A DNA stretch of 64,000 bases, from assembly GCF_011290685.1 (NCBI RefSeq), contig NZ_JAANYN010000005.1, forward strand, positions 124,001 to 188,000. Direction: 5' to 3'. This document shows positions 21,392 through 32,271 of the stretch, piece by piece (the stretch's first letter is position 1; the number at the start of each line of letters is the position of its first letter). Source of the stretch: Cyclobacterium plantarum. Its GTDB lineage: Bacteria > Bacteroidota > Bacteroidia > Cytophagales > Cyclobacteriaceae. The notes beneath the pieces are model-generated. The model saw nothing but the letters and a program-made list of their open reading frames with translations, made no database searches and had not been told where the DNA came from. A program made the translations under genes and the position numbers.

Positions 21392-21411
21392 TGTCAATAA
21401 CTTAGAATAAA

Positions 21412-21879
21412 ATGAGAAAAGCAAAACCAAAAAAGAGGTATATTCTTCCTGACCCCAAATTCAATGACACTTTGGTCACCAGGTTTGTCAATTGTTTGAT
21501 GGTGGATGGTAAGAAAAGTATTGCTTACAGGATTTTCTACGATGCTATAGAAAAAGTAGAAGATAAAGTAGGTGAGAATGGTCTTGAGGTTTGGAAAAAG
21601 GCACTGAACAACATCACTCCTGCTGTAGAGGTTAAGAGTCGTAGGGTTGGGGGAGCCACTTTCCAGGTACCTTTGGAGGTAAGACCAGAGCGTAAAATTT
21701 CCCTGGGAATCAAGTGGATGATTACTTTTGCCAGAAAAAGAGGCGAGAAAACCATGATGGACAGGCTGGCAGGTGAGATTATCTCTGCATCTAAAGGAGA
21801 AGGCGCTGCTGTGAAGAAGAAAGACGACACGCATAGAATGGCAGAGGCCAATAAAGCATTCTCGCATTTTAGATTTTAA
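21412..21879 (+). CDS. rpsG: 30S ribosomal protein S7
   Basis: Organises the head of the 30S subunit and contacts E-site tRNA. The 155-residue product starts [19 protein letters not shown] and contains the conserved [20 protein letters not shown] and [15 protein letters not shown] segments. Six bases separate it from fusA. Confidence 0.98.
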   Translation: MRKAKPKKRYILPDPKFNDTLVTRFVNCLMVDGKKSIAYRIFYDAIEKVEDKVGENGLEVWKKALNNITPAVEVKSRRVGGATFQVPLEVRPERKISLGIKWMITFARKRGEKTMMDRLAGEIISASKGEGAAVKKKDDTHRMAEANKAFSHFRF

Positions 21880-21885
21880 TGAATA

Positions 21886-24033
21886 ATGGCTAAGAAAGAC
21901 TTAAAATATCTCAGAAATATAGGTATCATGGCGCATATTGACGCCGGAAAAACCACTACTTCAGAACGTATTCTGTACTACACCGGACTTTCCCATAAAA
22001 TCGGAGAAGTTCATGATGGTGCAGCTACCATGGACTGGATGGAGCAGGAGCAGGAAAGGGGTATTACCATTACCTCTGCTGCCACCACTACCAAATGGAA
22101 GTATCCTACTATTCAGGGTGTTGCCAATGATGATACCAAGGACTATCAAATCAACCTTATTGATACACCTGGTCACGTGGACTTTACCGTGGAAGTGGAA
22201 AGATCATTGAGGGTTTTGGATGGTGCTGTAGCCTTGTTTTGTGCAGTTTCCGGTGTAGAGCCACAGTCAGAGACCGTTTGGAGACAGGCAGATAAATACC
22301 ATGTCCCAAGGATTTGTTTCGTCAATAAAATGGACAGAGCCGGTGCTGATTTCTTCAATGCCGTGGCTGAAATAAAAGATAAACTCGGTGCCAATCCAGT
22401 TCCGCTTCAGATTCCAATCGGAGCAGAAGACACTTTTAAAGGGGTGGTAGATCTGATCACCAATCAGGCAGTGGTTTGGAATGAAGAAGACCAGGGAATG
22501 ACCTATAAGGTTATTGATATTCCTGAAGACCTCAAGGAGACGGTTGCAGAATACAGGCAAAGCCTGGTTGAGCAGGTAGCTTCTTATGATGAGGCATTGA
22601 TGGAAAAATTCTTTGAGGATGAAAATTCCATTACCAAAGAAGAAATGATGGCAGCTATCCGTAAGGCGGTTATCAATATGGATTTCTCACCTGTACTTTG
22701 TGGTTCTGCTTTTAAAAACAAAGGAGTGCAGGCATTATTGGATGCTGTTATTGCCTACCTTCCCTGTCCTTTGGATTTGCCAGCTGTGAAAGGCACCGAT
22801 CCGGATACGGAGGAGGCTGTACTGAGACATCCTGACAGTGACGATCATTTTGCTGCATTGGCATTCAAAATCGCTACTGATCCTTTTGTAGGTCGATTGG
22901 CCTTTATGAGGGTTTATTCTGGAAAACTTGAAGCTGGTTCATATGTTTTTAATACCAGGACAGATAAAAAAGAAAGGATTTCCAGACTGCTTCAAATGCA
23001 CTCCAACAAGCAAAACCCAATAGATAGGGTTGAAGCTGGTGACATTTGTGCAGGTGTTGGATTTAAGGATATCAAAACAGGGGATACCCTTTGTGACGAG
23101 AAGCACAAAGTTGTTCTTGAAGAGATGACTTTTCCGGAGCCTGTAATCGGATATGCGATTGAAGCCAAAACACAGGCTGATGTGGATAAGCTGGGCATGG
23201 CGATATCTAAATTGGTTGAGGAAGATCCTACCTTGCATGTAAATACCGACCACGAAACTGGTCAGGTGATACTAAGAGGTATGGGAGAACTTCACCTGGA
23301 AATCATCATCGATCGCTTAAAACGTGAGTTTAAAGTAGAAATCAATCAGGGTGCTCCACAAGTTGCTTACAAAGAAGCTTTGTTTAGCAGTGTAGAGCAC
23401 AAGGAGGTATATAAGAAACAAACCGGTGGTAAAGGTAAGTTTGCCGATATCGTTTTTGAAATGGGTCCAAGAGAACCAGATCCGGAAACCAAGGAAATCA
23501 AACCTGGTTTGGATTTCGTGAATGGTATAGTTGGTGGAGTCATTCCTAAAGAATTTATCCCGGCTATTCAAAAAGGTTTTGCTGATGCCATGAAAAACGG
23601 ACCATTGGCAGGCTATCCCATTGAGGCGATGAAAGTAAGGTTGTTTCATGGATCATTCCACGATGTGGATTCTGATTCCCTTTCATTTGAAATGGCGGCC
23701 AGGATTGGCTTCAAGGAAGCAGCTAAAAAGTGTAAGCCACAATTGTTGGAGCCTATTATGGCGGTTGAAGTGGTTTCCCCGGATGAATATACAGGACCGG
23801 TAACCGGAGACCTGAACCGTAGAAGGGGTCTGATGAAAGGAATGGACACCAAAGGAGCAGCCACGGTTATAAAAGCTTCAGTTCCTTTATCCGAACTGTT
23901 TGGTTATGTAACTGACCTGAGAACAATCTCCTCTGGTAGGGCTTCTGCCTCGCTTACCTTTTCACATTATGATCCAGTTCCTAACAATATTGCTGAAGGT
24001 ATCATTGCCAAAGTAAAAGGAGAGAAGGCTTAA
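21886..24033 (+). CDS. fusA: Elongation factor G
   Basis: GTPase that drives translocation and, with RRF (frr in this window), ribosome recycling. The 715-residue product shows the P-loop AHIDAGKTT, switch segment [26 protein letters not shown] and [10 protein letters not shown]. Domains II-V end with the [26 protein letters not shown] region near the C-terminus. Third gene of the operon; rpsJ follows after 11 bases. There is no tuf copy here. Confidence 0.98.
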   Translation: MAKKDLKYLRNIGIMAHIDAGKTTTSERILYYTGLSHKIGEVHDGAATMDWMEQEQERGITITSAATTTKWKYPTIQGVANDDTKDYQINLIDTPGHVDFTVEVERSLRVLDGAVALFCAVSGVEPQSETVWRQADKYHVPRICFVNKMDRAGADFFNAVAEIKDKLGANPVPLQIPIGAEDTFKGVVDLITNQAVVWNEEDQGMTYKVIDIPEDLKETVAEYRQSLVEQVASYDEALMEKFFEDENSITKEEMMAAIRKAVINMDFSPVLCGSAFKNKGVQALLDAVIAYLPCPLDLPAVKGTDPDTEEAVLRHPDSDDHFAALAFKIATDPFVGRLAFMRVYSGKLEAGSYVFNTRTDKKERISRLLQMHSNKQNPIDRVEAGDICAGVGFKDIKTGDTLCDEKHKVVLEEMTFPEPVIGYAIEAKTQADVDKLGMAISKLVEEDPTLHVNTDHETGQVILRGMGELHLEIIIDRLKREFKVEINQGAPQVAYKEALFSSVEHKEVYKKQTGGKGKFADIVFEMGPREPDPETKEIKPGLDFVNGIVGGVIPKEFIPAIQKGFADAMKNGPLAGYPIEAMKVRLFHGSFHDVDSDSLSFEMAARIGFKEAAKKCKPQLLEPIMAVEVVSPDEYTGPVTGDLNRRRGLMKGMDTKGAATVIKASVPLSELFGYVTDLRTISSGRASASLTFSHYDPVPNNIAEGIIAKVKGEKA

Positions 24034-24044
24034 ATCAATCGAAA

Positions 24045-24350
24045 ATGAATCAGAAAATCAGAATAAAATTAAAGTCATACGATTACAGCCTGGTGGATAA
24101 GTCGTCAGAAAAAATCGTTAAAGCTGTAAAATCTACCGGTGCCATTGTAGTAGGGCCCATACCCTTGCCTACAAAAAAGGAAAAATTCACCGTTTTGAAA
24201 TCTCCACATGTCAACAAAAAAGCCAGGGAGCAATTCCAGCTTTGTACCTACAAAAGGCTGGTGGATATTTATTCCGGTAGCTCCAAGACTGTAGATGCTT
24301 TGATGAAAATCGAACTTCCCAGTGGTGTGGATGTAGAGATCAAAGTCTGA
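24045..24350 (+). CDS. rpsJ: 30S ribosomal protein S10
   Basis: 30S head protein, also part of NusB-type antitermination complexes in other bacteria. The 101 residues include the [19 protein letters not shown] start and the [28 protein letters not shown] region. It belongs transcriptionally to the fusA operon: a very strong terminator follows at 24371-24402 and rplC has its own promoter. In E. coli, by contrast, S10 heads the rplC operon. Confidence 0.98.
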   Translation: MNQKIRIKLKSYDYSLVDKSSEKIVKAVKSTGAIVVGPIPLPTKKEKFTVLKSPHVNKKAREQFQLCTYKRLVDIYSGSSKTVDALMKIELPSGVDVEIKV

Positions 24351-24370
24351 TCCGCGCCGTTGGTCTTATT

Positions 24371-24402
24371 AAAAGCCCGTGCCAGTTTTGGCACGGGCTT
24401 TT
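24371..24402 (+). terminator. Terminator after rpsJ
   Basis: A perfect 14-bp stem (24371-24384 with 24389-24402) with loop GTTT. Its 3' arm ends in the T tract. It divides the str-type operon from the rplC operon. Confidence 0.92.
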
Positions 24403-24498
24403 TCGGTTAGTTTAATGGGATCCTTATTTCAATTTTGAAATTTTCTCCTGCAAAAGGCTTGTTATGTAGCTAATTGTTTGAAAATATTCAGGTTGCGA

Positions 24499-24529
24499 TT
24501 TGCAAGCTGAAATTAAATTACTAACTTTG
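24499..24529 (+). promoter_or_regulatory. Promoter of the rplC-rplQ ribosomal operon
   Basis: TTTG at 24499-24502, spacer of 19, TAACTTTG at 24522-24529. Transcription should start near 24533, giving a 5' leader of about 60 nt that contains a CCTTTAAAAGG palindrome at 24534-24544. Confidence 0.82.
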
Positions 24530-24593
24530 CAATCCTTTAAAAGGGCACAGGTGTGTAAAGCCTTGTGAATCATAGAATATTATATATCCATAG

Positions 24594-25226
24594 ATGTCTG
24601 GAATAATAGGTAAGAAAATCGGAATGACTAGTATTTTTAGTGCCGATGGACGTAATGTCGCATGCACGTTAGTAGAAGCTGGTCCTTGCGTAGTGACGCA
24701 AGTAAAAAATGTAGAAACAGACGGGTACAACGCTGTACAATTGGCTTATGGTGAGCGTAAAGAGAAAAATACGCCCAAGCCCTTGATCGGTCATTTTAAA
24801 AAGGCCGGTACAACGCCAAAGCAGAAAGTTGTTGAATTCAGGGATTTCAGAGTGGAATTCGAAGGTCAGGTAGACATGGGCAAAACCGTTATATCTGACC
24901 AGATTTTTGTAGAAGGTGACTTTGTTGATGCCATTGGTACTTCCAAGGGTAAAGGTTTTCAGGGTGTGGTAAAACGACATGGCTTTGGTGGTGTCGGAGG
25001 CGCTACCCACGGACAGCACAACAGGCAACGTCACCCTGGTTCCATCGGTGCTTGCTCCTGGCCATCCAGGGTCTTTAAAGGCATGAGAATGGCTGGAAGG
25101 ACCGGAGGTAACAGGGTCAAAGTGCTTAACTTAAAAGTACTTAAAATTTATCCTGAAAAGAACCTGCTTTTAGTAAGTGGTTCTATACCGGGAGCCAAAA
25201 ATTCTTTTGTGATTCTAGAGAAGTAA
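24594..25226 (+). CDS. rplC: 50S ribosomal protein L3
   Basis: Early-assembly 23S rRNA binder near the peptidyl transferase centre. The 210-residue product begins [15 protein letters not shown] and carries the [20 protein letters not shown] extension that reaches towards the active site. It is the first gene of the long ribosomal operon behind its own promoter; rplD follows after 4 bases. Confidence 0.98.
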   Translation: MSGIIGKKIGMTSIFSADGRNVACTLVEAGPCVVTQVKNVETDGYNAVQLAYGERKEKNTPKPLIGHFKKAGTTPKQKVVEFRDFRVEFEGQVDMGKTVISDQIFVEGDFVDAIGTSKGKGFQGVVKRHGFGGVGGATHGQHNRQRHPGSIGACSWPSRVFKGMRMAGRTGGNRVKVLNLKVLKIYPEKNLLLVSGSIPGAKNSFVILEK

Positions 25227-25230
25227 GAAG

Positions 25231-25860
25231 ATGGAATTAGCAATATTAAAACAGACCGGTGAAGATACCGGAAGAAAAGTTTCGCTTTCCGAGGATATTT
25301 TCGCGGTTGAGCCCAACGATCATGCCATTTACCTTGATGTCAAGCAGTATTTGGCCAACAGGAGGCAGGGCACCCACAAGTCTAAAGAAAGGGCCGAGAT
25401 TTCCGGATCTACCAAGAAGATCAAAAAGCAAAAAGGTACCGGAGGCGCTCGTGCAGGCTCTATCAAATCCCCGATTTTCAGGGGTGGTGGCAGGGTTTTT
25501 GGACCTAAACCAAGGGATTATTCTTTTAAATTGAATAAAAAGTTAAAGCAGGTTGCCAGGAAATCTGCCTTGTCTTACAAGGCAAAAGATAATGGCCTCG
25601 TAATATTGGAAGATCTGGTTTTCGATGCACCCCGGACGAAAGATTACATCAAACTGCTTTCCAATTTATCGCTTTCGGATAAAAAGACCCTACTTGTAGT
25701 GGCTGAAAACAATCAGAACGTTTATCTGTCATCCAGAAATCTTCAAAAAGCAAAGGTTCGGATCGTGGATGATTTGAACACGTATGAGGTTTTGGATGCG
25801 GATAGCCTTGTTTTTTGTGAAGGTGCATTGAGTAAATTAGAAACCCTTTTATCGAAATAA
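25231..25860 (+). CDS. rplD: 50S ribosomal protein L4
   Basis: Lines the peptide exit tunnel. The extended loop with [23 protein letters not shown] is the tunnel-facing region where macrolide-resistance changes arise in other bacteria. The 209-residue length is normal. In E. coli L4 also represses the S10 operon; an equivalent site in the leader before rplC was not identified. Confidence 0.97.
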   Translation: MELAILKQTGEDTGRKVSLSEDIFAVEPNDHAIYLDVKQYLANRRQGTHKSKERAEISGSTKKIKKQKGTGGARAGSIKSPIFRGGGRVFGPKPRDYSFKLNKKLKQVARKSALSYKAKDNGLVILEDLVFDAPRTKDYIKLLSNLSLSDKKTLLVVAENNQNVYLSSRNLQKAKVRIVDDLNTYEVLDADSLVFCEGALSKLETLLSK

Positions 25861-25864
25861 AATC

Positions 25865-26152
25865 ATGGAGATATTAAAAAGACCTTTGATTACAGAAAAG
25901 ATCTCAGCCATGAACGAACGTGGGGTCTATGGATTTGTGGTAGAAAAAACCGCAAAGAAGCCTCAGATCAAAAGCGCTGTAGAGAAAATGTACGGTGTCA
26001 AAGTGGTTGGGGTGCGTACCATGCGCTATGCCGCAAAGAAAAAGACCAGGTACACGAAAGCTAAAATTGTTTCCGGCTATACCAATACATTCAAGAAGGC
26101 AATAGTACAGGTGGCAGAAGGTGAAATTATTGATTTTTACGGTGAAATTTAA
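25865..26152 (+). CDS. rplW: 50S ribosomal protein L23
   Basis: Sits at the tunnel exit and is the docking point for trigger factor and signal recognition particle. The 95-residue product begins MEILKRPLITEKISAMNERG, with the conserved LITEK motif, and contains VEKMYGVKVVGVRTM. It is spaced 4 bases after rplD and 13 before rplB. Confidence 0.97.
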   Translation: MEILKRPLITEKISAMNERGVYGFVVEKTAKKPQIKSAVEKMYGVKVVGVRTMRYAAKKKTRYTKAKIVSGYTNTFKKAIVQVAEGEIIDFYGEI

Positions 26153-26165
26153 TTGAATCAAACCA

Positions 26166-26990
26166 ATGGCAGTTAAGAAATTAAAACCTGTAACCCCCGG
26201 AACCCGATTTAGAGTGGCCCCATCCTTTGATGAGATCACCACGTCCAAACCGGAGAAGAGCTTGTTGGCTCCTTTAAAAAAATCCGGAGGCAGGAACCAT
26301 ACTGGAAAAATGACCTCCCGATACATAGGAGGCGGACATAAGAAAAGACTCAGGATTGTTGACTTCAAAAGAGTAAAAGAGGGCGTTCCTGCAGTGGTGA
26401 AAAGCATCGAATACGACCCAAACAGGACGGCCAGAATAGCCTTGTTGTTTTACAAGGATGGCACCAAAACCTATATGCTTGCTCCTGAAGGACTTCAGGT
26501 TGGGCAGACCGTTTTGTGTGGCGAGCAAGCCAGTCCCGAAGTAGGAAACACCCTATTCTTGAAGGACATCCCTTTGGGTACCATCATTCACAATATTGAA
26601 TTAAAGCCCGGAAAGGGTGGAGCCATTGTTCGTAGCGCAGGCGGTTACGCACAATTGCTTGCCAGGGAAGGGAAATATGTGACCATCAAATTACCTTCCG
26701 GGGAAATGAGAATGGTATTGGCAGCTTGTAAGGCTACCATTGGGACTGTTTCGAATGGTGAGCACATGAACGTTGTTCTTGGAAAAGCAGGCAGAAAAAG
26801 GTGGCTTGGTAGAAGACCCAGGACCAGAGGGGTAGCCATGAACCCGGTAGATCACCCAATGGGTGGTGGTGAAGGGCGCTCATCAGGTGGTCATCCACGT
26901 TCCAGAACCGGTTTATTGGCTAAAGGGAAGAAAACCCGCTCGGTCAAAAAATATTCCAATAAATTTATCATTAGCAGAAGATCTAAATAA
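26166..26990 (+). CDS. rplB: 50S ribosomal protein L2
   Basis: Largest 23S-binding protein near the peptidyl transferase centre, needed for subunit association. The 274-residue product shows the central RNA-binding fold and the C-terminal signature [19 protein letters not shown], with the conserved histidine. rpsS follows after 2 bases. Confidence 0.98.
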   Translation: MAVKKLKPVTPGTRFRVAPSFDEITTSKPEKSLLAPLKKSGGRNHTGKMTSRYIGGGHKKRLRIVDFKRVKEGVPAVVKSIEYDPNRTARIALLFYKDGTKTYMLAPEGLQVGQTVLCGEQASPEVGNTLFLKDIPLGTIIHNIELKPGKGGAIVRSAGGYAQLLAREGKYVTIKLPSGEMRMVLAACKATIGTVSNGEHMNVVLGKAGRKRWLGRRPRTRGVAMNPVDHPMGGGEGRSSGGHPRSRTGLLAKGKKTRSVKKYSNKFIISRRSK

Positions 26991-26992
26991 AC

Positions 26993-27271
26993 ATGGCACG
27001 TTCATTAAAAAAAGGCCCTTATATAGAACATCATTTGGCAAAGAAAGTGGATGTCATGAACGATTCCGGCAAAAAGTCCGTAATCAAGACCTGGTCAAGG
27101 AGGTCAATGATCTCTCCGGACTTCGTGGGACATACCTTTGCAGTGCATAATGGAAACAAATTTATTCCTGTATTTGTGACAGACAATATGGTTGGGCACA
27201 AGTTGGGTGAATTTGCTCCTACCAGAAATTTCCGTGGACACATTGCCAAAAAAGATAAAGGAAAGAGATAA
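26993..27271 (+). CDS. rpsS: 30S ribosomal protein S19
   Basis: 30S head protein paired with S13 at the A-site finger bridge. The 92 residues begin [19 protein letters not shown] and include the signature [20 protein letters not shown]. It is separated from both neighbours by only 2 bases. Confidence 0.98.
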   Translation: MARSLKKGPYIEHHLAKKVDVMNDSGKKSVIKTWSRRSMISPDFVGHTFAVHNGNKFIPVFVTDNMVGHKLGEFAPTRNFRGHIAKKDKGKR

Positions 27272-27273
27272 TC

Positions 27274-27663
27274 ATGGAAGCAATAGCAAAATTAAATAAC
27301 GTTCCTACCTCTCCCAGGAAAATGCGTCTGGTTGCGGATCTGGTAAGGGGAAAAAAAGTGGGTCAGGCATTAAGTATCCTGAAATTCACACCCAATCACG
27401 GAGCCATCAGGCTTGAAAAATTATTGTTATCAGCCATTGCCAACTGGCAGGCAAAAAATCCTGAAGAAAAGCTGGAAGATGCTGAGCTTTACGTCAAAAC
27501 CATCGCAGTAGACGGGGGCAGGATGCTGAAAAGGCTTAGACCTGCACCACAGGGCAGGGCCCATAGGATCCGCAAAAGATCAAATCATGTAACGCTAATT
27601 GTAGACTCCCTGAGTGGAGACGTTACCGCTGATATTGTTGAATCAAATGAAAATGAAGACTAA
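27274..27663 (+). CDS. rplV: 50S ribosomal protein L22
   Basis: Tunnel-wall protein whose beta hairpin meets L4 at the constriction. The 129-residue product includes [19 protein letters not shown] and the hairpin segment [20 protein letters not shown]. Normal length; rpsC starts 3 bases later. Confidence 0.97.
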   Translation: MEAIAKLNNVPTSPRKMRLVADLVRGKKVGQALSILKFTPNHGAIRLEKLLLSAIANWQAKNPEEKLEDAELYVKTIAVDGGRMLKRLRPAPQGRAHRIRKRSNHVTLIVDSLSGDVTADIVESNENED

Positions 27664-27666
27664 AAT

Positions 27667-28404
27667 ATGGGACAGAAAGTTAACCCAATTGGTTTAAGGC
27701 TTGGTATCATCAAGGGTTGGGACTCTAACTGGTATGGTGGTCGTGATTTTGCTGAGAAGCTTTATGAAGACCAGAATATCAGAAAGTATGTATTTGCCAG
27801 GATTCCAAAAGGTGGCATTTCCAAAGTAATCATCGAGCGAACGCTTAAAAGGATTACCCTAACCATTCAAACTGCGCGACCCGGAGTGGTAATCGGTAAA
27901 GGCGGTTCGGAAGTAGATAAACTGAGGGAAGAATTAAAAAAGCTTACCAATAAGGATGTTCAGATCAATATTTTCGAGATCAAGCGCCCTGAACTGGATG
28001 CGAAATTAGTAGGAGAATCCATTGCACAGCAATTGGAAGCCAGGATTTCTTTTAGAAGGGCAATGAAGCAATCCATTGCGGCTACCATGAGGGTAGGTGC
28101 AGAAGGAATAAAGGTAAAGCTTTCCGGAAGGCTTGGTGGAGCTGAAATGGCCAGGTCCGAGATGTACAAGGAAGGAAGGATACCATTGCATACCATTCGT
28201 GCCGATGTGGATTATGCTTTATCGGAAGCACAAACGGTATATGGCAAGATTGGTATTAAAGTCTGGATCTTCAAGGGAGAAGTTTATGGGAAGAGAGATC
28301 TTTCGCCTAATCTGAGTTCTGGAAGCGATGCCAAAGGCAATGCTCCGGCTGGAAACAGGAGAAGGAGAGAAGGTGGACCCAAGAGAAGAAAAAGAAACAA
28401 CTAA
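27667..28404 (+). CDS. rpsC: 30S ribosomal protein S3
   Basis: Lines the mRNA entry channel and contributes to mRNA helicase activity. The 245 residues contain the KH domain with [14 protein letters not shown] and the C-terminal domain with [21 protein letters not shown] basic tail rich in Arg, Lys and Gly follows from about residue 215. Confidence 0.98.
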   Translation: MGQKVNPIGLRLGIIKGWDSNWYGGRDFAEKLYEDQNIRKYVFARIPKGGISKVIIERTLKRITLTIQTARPGVVIGKGGSEVDKLREELKKLTNKDVQINIFEIKRPELDAKLVGESIAQQLEARISFRRAMKQSIAATMRVGAEGIKVKLSGRLGGAEMARSEMYKEGRIPLHTIRADVDYALSEAQTVYGKIGIKVWIFKGEVYGKRDLSPNLSSGSDAKGNAPAGNRRRREGGPKRRKRNN

Positions 28405-28424
28405 ACATCTTTAACTGAGCAATC

Positions 28425-28847
28425 ATGTTACAGCCAAGAAGAACGAAATTTAGAAAAATGCACAAGGGGAGGATCAAGGGAATTGCCCAGAGAGGTCATA
28501 CCCTGGCCTTTGGCAATTTTGGAATCAAATCCCTTGAGCCTGGATGGATCACCTCTAGACAAATAGAAGCTGCCCGTATTGCGATGACAAGAGCAATGAA
28601 AAGGGAAGGTCAGGTTTGGATAAGGATTTTTCCAGATAAACCCATTACCAAAAAACCTGCAGAAGTAAGGATGGGTAAAGGTAAAGGAGCTCCCGAGTAT
28701 TGGGTTGCAGTGATCAAGCCGGGGACAATCCTCTTTGAAGCTACAGGGGTACCTGTAGAAGTAGCCCAGGAAGCCTTGAGATTAGCACAACAAAAGCTTC
28801 CTGTAAGTACCAAATTTGTCGTACGTAGAGATTACGTTGGATCATAA
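28425..28847 (+). CDS. rplP: 50S ribosomal protein L16
   Basis: Contacts A-site tRNA on the 50S subunit. The 140-residue product begins [16 protein letters not shown] and contains the conserved [19 protein letters not shown] segment, including the arginine hydroxylated in E. coli L16. rpmC follows with a 4-base gap. Confidence 0.98.
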   Translation: MLQPRRTKFRKMHKGRIKGIAQRGHTLAFGNFGIKSLEPGWITSRQIEAARIAMTRAMKREGQVWIRIFPDKPITKKPAEVRMGKGKGAPEYWVAVIKPGTILFEATGVPVEVAQEALRLAQQKLPVSTKFVVRRDYVGS

Positions 28848-28851
28848 AGCA

Positions 28852-29046
28852 ATGAAAAATTCAGAAATCAATGCTCTTACGGAGAGCGAAATTATATCAC
28901 GCATAGCTGCGGAGAAGGAGAACCTGACAAAACTTCGTTTTGCTCATGCCATTTCTCCTATTGAGAATCCTAATAGAATCAAAGAATCAAGGCGTTTGGT
29001 CGCAAGGTTGAATACTTTTTTACGAGCCAAACAACTAGCTAAATAA
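28852..29046 (+). CDS. rpmC: 50S ribosomal protein L29
   Basis: Small two-helix protein at the tunnel exit next to L23. I take ATG at 28852 ([13 protein letters not shown], 64 residues). An in-frame start at 28816 would overlap rplP by 32 bases and add twelve unconserved residues. The motif [19 protein letters not shown] is typical of the family. Confidence 0.95.
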   Translation: MKNSEINALTESEIISRIAAEKENLTKLRFAHAISPIENPNRIKESRRLVARLNTFLRAKQLAK

Positions 29047-29054
29047 ATAACAAA

Positions 29055-29318
29055 ATGGCTACTACAGAAAGAAACCTTCGTAAAGAAAGAATAGGTAAAG
29101 TAGTGAGCAACAAAATGGATAAATCCATTACCGTAGCTGTGGAGAGAAGAGTAAAACACCCCATGTACGGTAAATTTGTTGGTAAGACTACCAAATTCAT
29201 GGCTCATGACGAAAACAATGATTGTAATCCGGGAGACCTGGTTAAAATCAGTGAAACGCGTCCGCTGAGTAAGAGTAAACGTTGGAGATTGGTCGAAATA
29301 ATAGAAAGGGCTTTATAA
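29055..29318 (+). CDS. rpsQ: 30S ribosomal protein S17
   Basis: OB-fold primary 16S rRNA binder. The 87 residues include KDSITV-like [20 protein letters not shown] and the conserved [18 protein letters not shown] segment. It is preceded by 8 bases and followed by 3 before rplN. Confidence 0.97.
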   Translation: MATTERNLRKERIGKVVSNKMDKSITVAVERRVKHPMYGKFVGKTTKFMAHDENNDCNPGDLVKISETRPLSKSKRWRLVEIIERAL

Positions 29319-29321
29319 ATC

Positions 29322-29690
29322 ATGATACAGCAAGAATCCAGATTAAGCGTAGCGGACAATTCAGGCGCAAAAGAAGTGCTTGTAATCCGAGTTTTGGGAG
29401 GAACCAAGAGAAGGTATGCTTCTATTGGAGACAAGGTTGTCGTGTCTGTTAAATCGGCCATTTCGTCCAGTAACATGAAAAAAGGCACTGTTTCCAAAGC
29501 AGTAATAGTAAGGACCAGAAAGGAAGTCCGTAGAAAAGACGGCTCATATATCCGGTTTGAAGATAATGCGGCCGTACTTTTGAATAACAATGACGAACCC
29601 AGAGGTACCCGTATTTTTGGCCCTGTGGCCAGGGAACTGAGGGAGCGACAGTTTATGAAAATTGTATCACTGGCCCCTGAAGTATTGTAA
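29322..29690 (+). CDS. rplN: 50S ribosomal protein L14
   Basis: Forms intersubunit bridges and is the docking site of the silencing factor RsfS. The 122-residue product starts [19 protein letters not shown] and contains the family signature with [18 protein letters not shown]. rplX begins 2 bases later. Confidence 0.98.
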   Translation: MIQQESRLSVADNSGAKEVLVIRVLGGTKRRYASIGDKVVVSVKSAISSSNMKKGTVSKAVIVRTRKEVRRKDGSYIRFEDNAAVLLNNNDEPRGTRIFGPVARELRERQFMKIVSLAPEVL

Positions 29691-29692
29691 AA

Positions 29693-30037
29693 ATGGAAAG
29701 AAAATTTAACAAACAACCTAAATTGCACATCAAATCCGGAGATACCGTTTTGGTAATTTCAGGTGATGACAAAGGCAAAAAAGGAAAAATCCTTTCAGTT
29801 GACCAAACCAAGAGAAGGGCAATTGTTGAGGGTTTGAATATGGTAACCAAACATATCAAACCAACGGCAAATTCCCCTCAGGGAGGTATTGAAAAGAAGG
29901 AAGCGCCGATTCATATCAGCAATCTAAAATTGGTAGATCCCAAAACCGGTGAAGCTACCAGAATTGGAAGAAAGAAAAATGAAGACGGAAAATTAGTAAG
30001 GTACTCTAAGAAAACCGGGGAGGTGATCAATGGCTAA
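29693..30037 (+). CDS. rplX: 50S ribosomal protein L24
   Basis: Assembly-initiator protein with an N-terminal KOW motif ([20 protein letters not shown]). The 114 residues end in a basic tail. Its last 8 bases overlap the start of rplE, implying translational coupling. Confidence 0.97.
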   Translation: MERKFNKQPKLHIKSGDTVLVISGDDKGKKGKILSVDQTKRRAIVEGLNMVTKHIKPTANSPQGGIEKKEAPIHISNLKLVDPKTGEATRIGRKKNEDGKLVRYSKKTGEVING

Positions 30038-30593
30038 ACCTAGATTAAAAGAAAAGTTCGACAAGGAAATCACTTCGGAGCTGAAGGATAAATTTCAGTT
30101 TACAAGTGTGATGCAGGTTCCCAGACTTACCAAGATAGTTTTGAACAAAGGTATTGGAGCTGCGGTCGCTGACAAAAAATTGGTAGATCAGGGTGTTGAG
30201 GAACTTACACTGATCACCGGGCAAAGAGCCGTAGCTACCAAAGCTAAGGTCTCCATATCCAACTTTAAGTTGAGAGACGGAATGCCTATCGGTGCAAAAG
30301 TTACTTTAAGGGGTGACCGGATGTACGAATTTCTTGATAGGCTGGTAAGCATTGCCTTGCCCAGGGTTAGGGATTTTAAGGGTATTTCTGATAAAGGATT
30401 TGACGGTCGTGGCAATTACACACTCGGAGTGACTGAACAAATCATATTTCCTGAGATCAGTATTGATAAAGTAAACAGGATTTCCGGCATGGACATTACC
30501 TTGGTTACCAATACCAATAATGATGAGGAAGCATATGCCTTATTAAAATCTCTGGGAATGCCTTTTGTTAATAAAAATAAAGAAGAAGAATAA
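30030..30593 (+). CDS. rplE: 50S ribosomal protein L5
   Basis: 5S rRNA-binding protein of the central protuberance. The 187-residue product has the conserved [20 protein letters not shown] and [16 protein letters not shown] segments. It overlaps rplX by 8 bases and shares its final base with the rpsN start codon (TAATG). Confidence 0.98.
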   Translation: MAKPRLKEKFDKEITSELKDKFQFTSVMQVPRLTKIVLNKGIGAAVADKKLVDQGVEELTLITGQRAVATKAKVSISNFKLRDGMPIGAKVTLRGDRMYEFLDRLVSIALPRVRDFKGISDKGFDGRGNYTLGVTEQIIFPEISIDKVNRISGMDITLVTNTNNDEEAYALLKSLGMPFVNKNKEEE

Positions 30594-30862
30594 TGGCAAG
30601 AGAATCGATAAAGGCCCGCGAAAGAAAAAGAGAACGTTTGGTAGCAAAATATGCTAAAAAACGTGCTGAACTAAAAGCTGCTGGTGACTACGAAGCCTTG
30701 GATAAGCTTCCCAAGAATGCTTCTCCAGTAAGGCTTCATAACCGATGCAAGCTTACCGGCAGACCCAAAGGATACATGAGAAAATTCGGTATCAATAGAG
30801 TGACTTTCAGAGAGATGGCTTCAGCAGGGAAAATTCCGGGTGTAACCAAGTCTAGCTGGTAA
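30593..30862 (+). CDS. rpsN: 30S ribosomal protein S14 (zinc-free long form)
   Basis: 30S head assembly protein. At 89 residues and without the four-cysteine zinc motif it belongs to the long, zinc-independent form, as in E. coli. The conserved C-terminal half reads [19 protein letters not shown]. An 83-base gap with an internal promoter-like box follows before rpsH. Confidence 0.97.
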   Translation: MARESIKARERKRERLVAKYAKKRAELKAAGDYEALDKLPKNASPVRLHNRCKLTGRPKGYMRKFGINRVTFREMASAGKIPGVTKSSW

Positions 30863-30899
30863 AAATTATATAATAGTTTTTATTCTAAATTTCATTGTG

Positions 30900-30907
30900 T
30901 AACTTTG
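30900..30907 (+). promoter_or_regulatory. Internal -7 box before rpsH
   Basis: TAACTTTG lies 38 bases upstream of rpsH and is followed by CAGG. The base context matches that of the strong rplC promoter, but the -33 position has TTTT in place of TTTG. It may supply extra transcripts for the second half of the operon. Confidence 0.45.
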
Positions 30908-30945
30908 CAGGCCCATTAGGGTTTTGCAGTTAGACTAATACAAAT

Positions 30946-31341
30946 ATGACTGATCCAATAGCTGATTATCTAACCAGATTGAGGAATGCCATCAAGGCTT
31001 CTCACCGGATAGTAGAAATACCTGCTTCGAACATGAAAAAAGAACTTACTAAAGTTCTTTTTGAAAAAGGTTACATACAAAATTATAAATTTGTTGAGGA
31101 GGGTCCTCAGGGTACTATAAAAATAGCCTTGAAGTACAATCCACAGACAAAGGAAAATTCCATTGTTAGCCTTTCTCGTATCAGTAAGCCAGGTTTAAGA
31201 AAATATGTGAGTAAGGATTCCCTTCCAAGAGTAATCAATGGTTTGGGAATTGCAATTATTTCCACCTCCAAGGGGGTGATGACTGACAAGGAAGCCCGTG
31301 TTGAAGGCGTGGGTGGAGAAGTCCTTTGTTACGTTTATTAA
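30946..31341 (+). CDS. rpsH: 30S ribosomal protein S8
   Basis: Central-domain 16S rRNA binder, and in E. coli the translational repressor of the spc operon. The 131-residue product begins [15 protein letters not shown] and ends with the signature of the family around [18 protein letters not shown]. It is preceded by the largest gap inside the rplC-rplQ block. Confidence 0.98.
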   Translation: MTDPIADYLTRLRNAIKASHRIVEIPASNMKKELTKVLFEKGYIQNYKFVEEGPQGTIKIALKYNPQTKENSIVSLSRISKPGLRKYVSKDSLPRVINGLGIAIISTSKGVMTDKEARVEGVGGEVLCYVY

Positions 31342-31350
31342 AAAATTGAT

Positions 31351-31908
31351 ATGTCTAGAATAGGTAAAAAACCGATAAATATACCTGCGGGTGTGACTGT
31401 AGACGTTTCTGATCACAATCAGGTAACTGTTAAAGGTCCCAAAGGTACACTGGTACAGGAGGTAAATCCTGATATATCAGTAAAAGTTGCGGACAATCAA
31501 GTTGTATTCGAAAGACCAACTGATTCAAAGCGTCATAAATCCCTGCATGGACTTTTTCGTTCTCTGGTAAACAATATGGTTGTCGGGGTTCATGAAGGAT
31601 ATAAAAAAGACCTGGAACTTGTAGGTGTAGGCTATAAGGCTACCAATCAGGGTCAGATTCTTGAACTTTCACTGGGTTACTCACACAATATATTTTTGTT
31701 GGTTCCCCAGGAAATAGCTATCAAAACGGAAACTCCCAAAGGAAAGAATCCATTGATTTCTCTTGAGGGAATTGACAAAGAATTAATCGGACAGGTTGCC
31801 GCTAAAATCAAATCCCTGCGTAAAGTTGAGCCTTTCAAAGGTAAGGGTGTAAGATTTGTTGGTGAGCACATTAGACGTAAAGCTGGTAAAACTGCTGCTA
31901 AAAAATAA
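31351..31908 (+). CDS. rplF: 50S ribosomal protein L6
   Basis: Two-domain protein near the sarcin-ricin loop. The 185 residues begin MSRIGKKPINIPAGV and end with the conserved EPFKGKGVRFVGEHIRRKAGK. Seven bases separate it from rplR. Confidence 0.98.
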   Translation: MSRIGKKPINIPAGVTVDVSDHNQVTVKGPKGTLVQEVNPDISVKVADNQVVFERPTDSKRHKSLHGLFRSLVNNMVVGVHEGYKKDLELVGVGYKATNQGQILELSLGYSHNIFLLVPQEIAIKTETPKGKNPLISLEGIDKELIGQVAAKIKSLRKVEPFKGKGVRFVGEHIRRKAGKTAAKK

Positions 31909-31915
31909 TTAGAAG

Positions 31916-32266
31916 ATGGCTTTCAAGAAAAAAACAAGAAGACTGAGAATAAAAAGAGGTATCCGAAGAAAGATTTCCGGTACCGATGCCAGGCCAAGAC
32001 TTTCTGTGTTCAAAAGTAATACAGGGATTTACGCACAATTGGTTGACGATTTAAAGGGGCAAACGCTAGCAGCTGCGTCCTCTAAGGAATTAGGTTCCAG
32101 TAAAAATATAAATATAACCGTTTCGAAGGAAGTTGGTAAAAAGCTTGCTGAAAAAGCGGTAGCCAATGGTTTAAATGAAGTAGTTTTCGACAGAAGCGGG
32201 TATCTTTATCATGGAAATGTAAAAGCTTTGGCCGATGGTGCCAGAGAAGGAGGCCTTAAATTTTAA
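31916..32266 (+). CDS. rplR: 50S ribosomal protein L18
   Basis: 5S rRNA-binding protein of the central protuberance, working with L5. The 116-residue product has a basic N-terminus ([19 protein letters not shown]), [10 protein letters not shown], and the C-terminal [22 protein letters not shown]. rpsE starts 5 bases later. Confidence 0.97.
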   Translation: MAFKKKTRRLRIKRGIRRKISGTDARPRLSVFKSNTGIYAQLVDDLKGQTLAAASSKELGSSKNINITVSKEVGKKLAEKAVANGLNEVVFDRSGYLYHGNVKALADGAREGGLKF

Positions 32267-32271
32267 TCATT

